DNA from: JAAEQG01 sp023133475 | GTDB lineage: Bacteria; Planctomycetota; Phycisphaerae; UBA1845 | Length of the DNA: 18,049 nucleotides | Assembly (NCBI GenBank): GCA_030631415.1 | Contig: DAOVLE010000094.1 | Span: 1 to 18,049 of the forward strand | Reading direction: 5' to 3' | In this document: positions 12,492 to 18,049 of the stretch, piece by piece | Layout: every line of letters begins with the position of its first letter | How positions within the stretch are numbered: the first letter of the stretch is position 1 | Translations under genes and position numbers: made by a program | The notes under the pieces: generated by a model | The model's input: only the letters and a program-made list of their open reading frames with translations | Databases searched by the model: none | Told to the model about the DNA's origin: nothing

Positions 12492-14789
12492 CTAATTATT
12501 GCTCGCATGGAACTGGAATTCCTTCGCCATAATCCAGTCAAAGCCCGAACCCGGTGCCGCGGACAAACGCTTGCCCACCAGCTTGATGTACCGCTGGTCA
12601 CTCACGCTAACGCCCGCCGCAGATGTATACCACTGCTCCGCGCTTCCGCTGATGGCCCAGTTGCTTATGATCTGAACCCATCCTCCGGCGGGCGATGCGG
12701 AAACATATACGTCCCACTCCGTATTCAGAGAAGGCCAACACGAACAACCATACAACCGCACATGGTCCACGGTGCAACTGCCCCCCATATCAAATACGAT
12801 CCCATATTCGGTGTCGAGCTCATGAAGACCGCTGCCCGTCTCAATGTCCCCGTCAATCATTTGCTCAGGGTTATGGAACGAGCACTGGAACCAATTCATC
12901 TTGACATCCCAGGGATCACCGGTGTTTCCCACACACTCGATCCTGGCATACCGCCCGCTTAGGCGAGTCACGGCTGTCGTATCCGAAGCCATCTCCCACC
13001 ACCCATACGCCGAGGGAGCAGCAATGATCCAGTCGGCAAGGGCCTGGCTGGAAGGGCCCCAAGTCTCGTTTGGATCGTCCGACACGTACACATTCCATGT
13101 GCTTCCGGCTCCTGTCGGCACAAGGAAATTCACATTCGTGACCAGATGGGTCTCTCCCAGATCGAGGGTGGCTCCATAGGTGCCGGAGGTGTCGGCTTTT
13201 CTAAAATCAAATTCGTAGACCTTTGCGTAATTTGGCTCCGCCACCGTGCCCACCAGCTTTATGTGTGTGCCGCTTGCCTGCGTGGTTACGGCAATGCCGT
13301 ACCAGGCGTCACCGTACTCGCCCGTGCCGTCGCTACCAACCGTCCAGCCGCCTTCCGCCAGTGCCCACGTGTCCGCAACAGCATCACCAACATAAACATC
13401 CCACGTGCTCGAGTGATCGTGGCTGGATTGGTTCTCATGGCCGGAGGCATAGAACTTCACATGGGAAACCGTGTAGTTGCCGCCAAGATCGAAGATCACC
13501 TCCGGTGAGCCGGTCTCAAAGCCGGCTGCGGTATAAGCCGCCCCGGGAGGGGTATTCCGGCCGGCAGCATCATCGTATAAGTTGCCGGCGTCGGAAAGGT
13601 TGGTTGCACTGTAAAGGCCTTGCGGTGAAAGCCAACCGAGGGTGACGCCTGTCCGAGAGTCGGTGCTGTCGTCTATGATCCGCTCGGGATATCCAAACTC
13701 GTCATCCACATGCACAATCTGCCTGATCTCGTAACTATCACCGTTGTCCCACTTGAAGGCGGCTGCCGGGTAAGTCTGAGACAGGCCCCAGACACGGGTT
13801 GCGGTATTGTGATAGATTCTCACCCACCCTTTGCCGGGGTTGTGCAGTATCATGCCAATCAACTCATCATCGGCCCACGTCGCAGTAGTGTCGGTCAACT
13901 GGCTCCGGTTATCGCCGCCGTCGTGTGTGCCCGAGCCTGCCAGAGTTGTCACCAGCGCAACCGGTGTCTGCCATGGGCTGCTCCACGCATTGTCCGTGTA
14001 TGAGTTCTCCACACCGACCGGCGTCCTCCACGAAACCCCCCACAGGAAATCAAACTCGAAGATCGCCTCTTCCGCTTGAGTTCCATGGGTGCGCACACCT
14101 TCGATCTTGATGTATCGCCCAATCTTCCCTATGATCGGCGTTTCGTGCCAGTGGTTGACATCGCCGGACTGGCTGCCCACCTGCCAGCCGGTTTTCACGG
14201 CAGCACCCCAGTCACTTCCGTTTGTGGAGACGTACACGTCCCACTCGCTCTGGTGTGTGGAACCGGCAAAGAGCCTGACATTCATAACGAAATATGAGTC
14301 GCCAAGATCAAAGCTTACCCACTGGGTGCCATCAGCAAGGGTGCTGCCGCTGCTGATAGCGTTGTCGGACAGGTTGTCGGGAGTGCCCACCCCTGCCGAA
14401 CTACCCGTGATCTCGACAGGTGTTCGCCACGGGCGGCGGTAATACCGAGTGCCGGGGCCGGGATCACCATCCGCACCCGAACTATGGCAGGCCCCACAGG
14501 AAAGGTCAGGATTCGGGTCCATGTACGATAGGTAATCCCCGCTTCCGATATAACCATAGTCGTAATCCATGACCGCTTCATGATATGTGCCGAAGGTGAT
14601 GTCCAGGTCGCCCTTTGTCATCTTGACCGTGAGTTCATCGCCGCTGTCACGGGTCCCGTGCGGATTGTGACAGGTGACGCAAGAGACACCTGATTCGCTG
14701 AGGCCGCTGTAGTCGGTATCACAGTTGATATTGCCGGCCAGATGGGTCCAGTGTGAATTGATCGGTGCGGTGTCCCCCCCCAGTTCCAT
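12492..14789 (-). CDS. C-terminal part of giant multihaem cytochrome (2 haems + discoidin-like domains)
   Basis: A 765-residue frame that I read as the C-terminal part of the cytochrome whose first part is encoded at 14618-17434. It begins in the sequence shared by both frames and carries two more haem sites, CVTCH (residues 37-41) and CGACH (98-102). The rest is beta-rich and has about four discoidin-like (F5/8 type C-like) domains: roughly 120-250, 390-530, 535-640 and 643-763. Each repeats the pattern FDLG...V..V.(F/L)....WDVYVS...W and ends in a RYIK(I/L)-type strand. A different beta segment lies at 275-365. Such domains usually bind carbohydrate or surfaces, so attachment outside the cell is plausible. 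The ATG at 14789 lies inside upstream coding sequence and is unlikely to be a real start. Confidence 0.75.
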   Translation of the reverse strand: MELGGDTAPINSHWTHLAGNINCDTDYSGLSESGVSCVTCHNPHGTRDSGDELTVKMTKGDLDITFGTYHEAVMDYDYGYIGSGDYLSYMDPNPDLSCGACHSSGADGDPGPGTRYYRRPWRTPVEITGSSAGVGTPDNLSDNAISSGSTLADGTQWVSFDLGDSYFVMNVRLFAGSTHQSEWDVYVSTNGSDWGAAVKTGWQVGSQSGDVNHWHETPIIGKIGRYIKIEGVRTHGTQAEEAIFEFDFLWGVSWRTPVGVENSYTDNAWSSPWQTPVALVTTLAGSGTHDGGDNRSQLTDTTATWADDELIGMILHNPGKGWVRIYHNTATRVWGLSQTYPAAAFKWDNGDSYEIRQIVHVDDEFGYPERIIDDSTDSRTGVTLGWLSPQGLYSATNLSDAGNLYDDAAGRNTPPGAAYTAAGFETGSPEVIFDLGGNYTVSHVKFYASGHENQSSHDHSSTWDVYVGDAVADTWALAEGGWTVGSDGTGEYGDAWYGIAVTTQASGTHIKLVGTVAEPNYAKVYEFDFRKADTSGTYGATLDLGETHLVTNVNFLVPTGAGSTWNVYVSDDPNETWGPSSQALADWIIAAPSAYGWWEMASDTTAVTRLSGRYARIECVGNTGDPWDVKMNWFQCSFHNPEQMIDGDIETGSGLHELDTEYGIVFDMGGSCTVDHVRLYGCSCWPSLNTEWDVYVSASPAGGWVQIISNWAISGSAEQWYTSAAGVSVSDQRYIKLVGKRLSAAPGSGFDWIMAKEFQFHASNN

Positions 14790-17434
14790 CCCAGCCCCCA
14801 GGACTGCTCGTTGCGGAAGTTGGTTTGTGCAACAGTGACATCGGGCAGCTTCAAGTAGTCCGGGGGTTCCCAGCCGAACTGGTAGGTGTAAGTGCCCGGC
14901 GTTCCCGCGACGTCCAACTCGCTATGGCACGAGTAGCACAAGGCGAAATCGTCGGCGTTGTAGCCTCCACCACGCGGGACTTGCAGGGCCCATCCACCAT
15001 TTACCTGCTTTAGCCGATAGCCGTTGTTATAGGCTTCGACTTCGTCTGGATTGCCGTATCCTGAGAGCGGGAACTCGGCGCTGAACGATTGGGCTATTCC
15101 GTCAAAATGGGCACTGGTTGCATCATGGCACTCGGCGCATTCTCTGTCGAACCCGGATTTGCCGTGCCCGTTCACGAAGTACCCCCAGGTGGCGTTGTCG
15201 CCCGCCACTGCCGGAGCACTGACGCCCTGGATCGTCGAACTGCCGGTGTCGTGACACCCTTCACAGCTTACCGCCGTGCCGGAGGCCCAGTTGGCCAGAC
15301 CCTCTGCCACACCGTCGAACGGGCCGCCCGCACTGTGGCAAACATTGCACACGTCGGTTTCGTCGAGCTCGATGTTGCCGTTCCCATTGGCATCCGTCCC
15401 GGAGGCGAAGCTGACCAGATAGTTCAGGTGTGTATCACCAACAGGCGCGTGGCAAACGGAGCAGTCGGCAATGTGCGGGCCGTTGTTGCCGACCATATGT
15501 GTCGCATGGGCACCCGCGGTATTCGGGAAGCCGGCCCCATCGGGCGGTTGACCATGGCAGCTATCGCAGTTGGCGAGGAATCCCGCGTCATGCTGGTGGC
15601 ACATGGTGCAGGCGGTGCCGGCATAATGCTCGTGATTGCCTTCGGAGCTATTGCGGTGGTAGTTCGTGGCGGTGTGGCATACCTCGCAAATCCCGTCATA
15701 GTTCGCCGGGGCATGGTTGCTGTGGATAAAGTCGCTCACCCCGTTGCTGCCGATATTGTTGTCCTGGAAAGTCATCGGCGTGCCGTTCACCTGTTGCGCT
15801 ACCAGTGCGAGATTCTCGTTTTGCGGATCGTGGATGCTGTGGCAGTCGTTGCAGGTTGGCTGCCACGGGCCGCCCGGCGTGTGGGCGGCGTGCTCGGTAT
15901 GGCAGGTCTGACAGAATGCTTCGTCGTTGGCTCCACGCAGCAGCTTGCCGTCCCCGGCACCATCGTTTGCACCACCGGAATCGGCATAGTGAGGCCCATG
16001 GCAGGTGGTGCACTCGACCTGCCCGTCCTTGATCGGCGGCAGCCCGCTGGTCGAGGCATCGGGGAACTCGCCCGTATCCGAAGGATAGACAAAGCCCACC
16101 GGGTGCGATCCGCCCTCGCCAGGCCCCAGGTTACGTGGGGCGTGACACTCCTTGCACATCGCGTCCCGCACATTGCTCTCGCGCAGGAAGGGAGCGCCCG
16201 CCTCGTTATTGTGCGGGTCGTGGCAGGTGGTGCACTTGATGTTCCCGTTGTCCAGGTAAATCCCCATCTGCCCACCGGCCCGGGGGCCAACCGAATCCGC
16301 ATCCGCGTTCACCGCCGGAACACCCCAGGCGTGCGAGGTGCCCAGACCATCGGCGGCGGATGGGTTGGTGCCGTAAGGGTCAGCCATATCCACCGTGCGG
16401 AAGGTGGTGCCGACCGCACAACCGCCCGTCGTATGGCACGAGATGCACACGTTGGTCTGGCCCTCGATCAGCCCCAGGTGACCGCCGGGTTGACCGTAAA
16501 TGTTGTGGCACCGATAGCAGCTCACGTCGTCCAGCATGTGCGGTGGATCGAAACCCGCAACGTCACGCCCGCCGTCGCCATGCAACGGGCGAATCGCTCT
16601 GCCGCCGACCGACCGCAGACACTCGCCCGTCAAGTGGGGTTTTAGCTCTTCGCCGCCCAGGTTGGTTCCGGCAAAGAATCGGCCTACCGCGCCGGACAGG
16701 AGCTTCTTGGGTGGGGATGAGTAAATCTCCACCCCGCCGGCGTTGCTGTTGGCCACCAGAATCCGCCCGGAACCATCCAGCACCACCGCACACGGCGTGC
16801 GCAGGTCGCCGGGGGCATACCCATACTCCAGAACCTTCTCCAACTCCAAACCGGTGGAGTCAAAAATCCGCAACGTGCCCATCACCGCATCGGTAACATA
16901 GATGTTGCCCGCGCCGTCAACCGCCAGGCCTGCGGTACGCGCAAACCACCCCTCGGTAACACCGCCCGGCATGTACTTGACCCGATAGCCGAACTGGAAC
17001 TGACGTATGCCATCGGTGTCGAACACCTGCACACGGTAATTTTCCTGATCAGCCACCAGGATACGGTTATTCACCGCATCGACGGCGATCGCGCTGGGAT
17101 ACTTGAACTCGCCCGAACCGCTGCCGCGAAACCCTAGAATCAAGCCCAGCGACTCATCACTCTCGAAGGCATAAATGCGGTCGCCACCGCTGTCTACCAC
17201 GTAAACCCGTTCGCCGGCGGCATCCATTGCCAGGTCGGTGGGTTTGACGAAGTTCACCATGGGGTTCCCCTCGCCCAGGAAGCGCAGGAAGTTGAACCCG
17301 CTGTCATACACGCCCACCTTGCCGTCGTCGCGGCGGGAGACGAAAATCCGCCCATCGGGATGAACCGCCACCCCCAATGGGCCGGCCGGCTCCGACCACG
17401 CCCCCAGATAGGCCCCCGCCAGGTCGAATCGCAC
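14618..17434 (-). CDS. N-terminal part of giant multihaem c-type cytochrome with NHL propeller (15 haems)
   Basis: A 938-codon frame. Residues 1-240 hold five NHL-type blades (for example VAVHPDGRIFVSRRDDG, IAVDAVNNRILVADQENYRV) plus a partial N-terminal strand set that would close a six-bladed propeller. Fifteen CXXCH motifs follow from about residue 306 (CYRCH) to about 836 (CYSCH), so covalent haem attachment and export to the periplasm or beyond are expected. Such proteins carry electrons between membrane and outside partners. The last ~50 codons, after the G8 tract at 14774-14781, are out of frame; one added G joins this frame to 14789-12492 and gives about 1,647 residues with 17 haems. 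The GTG start at 17434 is formal: coding character continues upstream and no signal peptide is in this frame as it stands. Confidence 0.8.
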   Translation of the reverse strand: MRFDLAGAYLGAWSEPAGPLGVAVHPDGRIFVSRRDDGKVGVYDSGFNFLRFLGEGNPMVNFVKPTDLAMDAAGERVYVVDSGGDRIYAFESDESLGLILGFRGSGSGEFKYPSAIAVDAVNNRILVADQENYRVQVFDTDGIRQFQFGYRVKYMPGGVTEGWFARTAGLAVDGAGNIYVTDAVMGTLRIFDSTGLELEKVLEYGYAPGDLRTPCAVVLDGSGRILVANSNAGGVEIYSSPPKKLLSGAVGRFFAGTNLGGEELKPHLTGECLRSVGGRAIRPLHGDGGRDVAGFDPPHMLDDVSCYRCHNIYGQPGGHLGLIEGQTNVCISCHTTGGCAVGTTFRTVDMADPYGTNPSAADGLGTSHAWGVPAVNADADSVGPRAGGQMGIYLDNGNIKCTTCHDPHNNEAGAPFLRESNVRDAMCKECHAPRNLGPGEGGSHPVGFVYPSDTGEFPDASTSGLPPIKDGQVECTTCHGPHYADSGGANDGAGDGKLLRGANDEAFCQTCHTEHAAHTPGGPWQPTCNDCHSIHDPQNENLALVAQQVNGTPMTFQDNNIGSNGVSDFIHSNHAPANYDGICEVCHTATNYHRNSSEGNHEHYAGTACTMCHQHDAGFLANCDSCHGQPPDGAGFPNTAGAHATHMVGNNGPHIADCSVCHAPVGDTHLNYLVSFASGTDANGNGNIELDETDVCNVCHSAGGPFDGVAEGLANWASGTAVSCEGCHDTGSSTIQGVSAPAVAGDNATWGYFVNGHGKSGFDRECAECHDATSAHFDGIAQSFSAEFPLSGYGNPDEVEAYNNGYRLKQVNGGWALQVPRGGGYNADDFALCYSCHSELDVAGTPGTYTYQFGWEPPDYLKLPDVTVAQTNFRNEQSWGLGWNWGGTPHRSIHTGPIWPAISTVIPTTAASANQVSLASPVTIRTGPVTAAMNSRSR
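14774..14781 (-). other. G8 homopolymer at the frame switch of the cytochrome gene
   Basis: Eight consecutive G on the coding strand (eight C on the plus strand). Upstream the frame reads NEQSWGLGWNWGG; downstream the sensible frame reads DTAPINSHWTHLAGN. Passing from one to the other requires re-reading one base or one extra G, exactly at this tract. The cause may be an assembly error, a real mutation, or slippage (phase variation or ribosomal). Confidence 0.8.
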
Positions 17435-17557
17435 AATGGCATCAGCCCAAACACTAGAATCACCCCAACTGCTGTTGTCATGGTCAATGACCCTCCACTT
17501 TCCAGTTTAGCGCATACCAAAACCTTCCTCGCAAGCGAGCACGAACAACCATAGCAT
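17435..17557 (-). pseudogene. disrupted 5' end of the cytochrome gene
   Basis: The frame of the cytochrome continues upstream of the GTG as GKWRVIDHDNSSWGDSSVWA-DAIV, which completes an NHL blade, then meets a TAA (17507-17509). Beyond it the same frame reads MLWLFVLACEEGFGMR from an ATG at 17557, a lipobox-like start. Alternatively, an ATG at 17481 with GGAGGG nine nt upstream opens a different frame with a hydrophobic signal-like MTTAVGVILVFGLMPLC, which would need a shift to join the propeller. One of these is probably the original secretion signal; the sequence as given leaves the gene without an intact one. Confidence 0.4.
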
Positions 17558-17810
17558 GTCCGGTGCCAGTCCACCGTGGCGAGGCTCGGACGGGTTGTGG
17601 ATCACACCTGTCATGGCTCCAAGTTCCTCAAAAAGCGCGACTTACCTTCGCAGTAGGAGTCTCGTGGCGTCTTTCTTATGCCAGTAAAGTCTGAGGGGGA
17701 AAGCATGAGGACGCCTGCATTTCTCATTTCCGAGAATCGTTCCCGGCAGTGGTATCAACAAGGCGAAAAAGGGGACGTTCCACTTTAGCCCGGATATTCA
17801 CCGCGGAGCA

Positions 17811-17869
17811 CGCAGAAAATGGAAAATGGGGAGGGATGGGAAACGTGATAAATGGAGAATGGAGAATGT
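17811..17869. repeat. GAAAATGG / GGAGAATG low-complexity array
   Basis: Tandem imperfect GAAAATGG and AATGGAGAATGGAGAATG units, related to the array at 1957-2006. It is AT-rich and adjoins the composite element that follows. Confidence 0.65.
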
Positions 17870-17883
17870 GGGCTTGGCAGTTC

Positions 17884-17985
17884 GCGCTAGGCCCGGCATT
17901 TATGCCGGGTATTGGAGTGGTTGCCTTTGCCCCCCGTCCGGCTGCCTGCGTAGCAGGCAGCCGGACGGGGTGGGGGACTGACTCG
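17884..17985. repeat. composite hairpin element, copy 2
   Basis: The first 52 nt match 11954-12005 with one difference. The hairpin that follows is different from that of copy 1: perfect 18-nt arms 17932-17949 and 17953-17970 around a GTA loop. The right flank GGGTGGGGGACTGACTCG (17968-17985) also occurs at 7086-7103. The element thus has a constant left module, a variable stem and a G-rich right end. Confidence 0.88.
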
Positions 17986-18003
17986 ACCCAATCAGTATCG
18001 CCC

Positions 18004-18033
18004 AATCAGTACCGCGACTGTAAGGGAGCGGCC
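18004..18033 (+). repeat. CAGTACCGCGAC repeat, copy 4
   Basis: Matches the units at 4663-4691 and 12389-12417, with GACTG in place of GACCG. It is preceded by a partial CAATCAGTATCGCC copy and directly follows the composite element, so the two families are physically linked here. Confidence 0.8.
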
Positions 18034-18049
18034 ATCCGTCCCCCACCCC

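Larger units (their letters stand above)
17558..18049. other. non-coding right edge with repeats
   Basis: No gene is supported. The half nearest the cytochrome gene should hold its promoter and leader, but I find no clear -10/-35 pair and nothing matching a known riboswitch core. From 17811 onward the sequence is repeats: an AT-rich GGAGAATGGAGAATG array, the composite hairpin element, the GGGTGGGGGACTGACTCG flank and a CAGTACCGCGAC copy. Confidence 0.6.

Noticed and set aside
12739..12752. CACGAACAACCATA shared with 17540-17553
   Set aside because: About one chance 14-mer match is expected in a window of this size, and the flanks do not align well.
15089..16645. 518-codon plus-strand open frame opposite the haem region
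   Set aside because: It is the complement of the CXXCH-rich coding strand in a GC-rich gene; it has no recognisable domain, and the minus strand shows 15 ordered haem motifs.
17558..17760. possible riboswitch (for example c-di-GMP type) upstream of the cytochrome gene
   Set aside because: Multihaem cytochromes sometimes have one, but I could not find a conserved riboswitch core on the minus strand, only short unrelated hairpins.
17724..18005. 93-codon minus-strand frame at the right edge
   Set aside because: It is built almost wholly from the composite element and low-complexity repeats.

Overview
The window is GC-rich bacterial DNA with gene-sized islands separated by many dispersed, mostly palindromic repeats. 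The giant multihaem cytochrome carrying NHL and discoidin-like domains, the pyruvoyl arginine decarboxylase, the stand-alone IF2_N mini-protein and the repeat load all point to a Planctomycetota-type genome (Phycisphaerae or a relative, perhaps a metagenome-assembled one). That placement is inference from gene content; the window has no rRNA or other marker gene.

Layout. (1) 334-1864, minus strand: a two-gene polyamine operon. Pyruvoyl-dependent arginine decarboxylase makes agmatine and an agmatinase converts it to putrescine; a TATAAT-type promoter lies just upstream. (2) 2284-4696, plus strand: five small closely spaced genes. The last three match, in order and character, the Mu gp25-gp26-gp27 block of transposable phages (DUF2730-like, VpaChn25_0724-like winged helix, DUF3486-like). 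No terminase follows; the block ends inside a dispersed repeat, so it looks like a phage remnant or domesticated module. (3) 4889-5095, minus strand: a 68-residue protein that is essentially one IF-2 N-terminal domain. (4) 5253-10585, plus strand: an apparent biosynthetic cluster of a GT39/ArnT-like membrane glycosyltransferase, a B12-type radical SAM enzyme, a DegT/DnrJ/EryC1/StrS aminotransferase and a GNAT acetyltransferase. The first three overlap and are probably translationally coupled. (5) 10711-11916: cofactor-independent phosphoglycerate mutase of the archaeal type (apgM). (6) 12164-12352: a small conserved-type protein. (7) 17434-12492, minus strand: a giant secreted cytochrome with a six-bladed NHL propeller, 17 CXXCH haem motifs and about four discoidin-like domains, split into two frames at a G8 tract; its signal-peptide end is also broken or ambiguous.

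Between genes there are at least four repeat classes: a GGCGGGTTCCACCCGCC palindrome; a CAGTACCGCGACCGTAAGG repeat; a composite element with a conserved 52-nt left module and a variable perfect hairpin; and heptamer-like tandem repeats that form terminator-like hairpins around the GNAT and apgM genes. Two genes (the DUF3486-like gene and the glycosyltransferase) have repeat sequence inside their last codons. No tRNA, rRNA, CRISPR array or transposase gene was seen.
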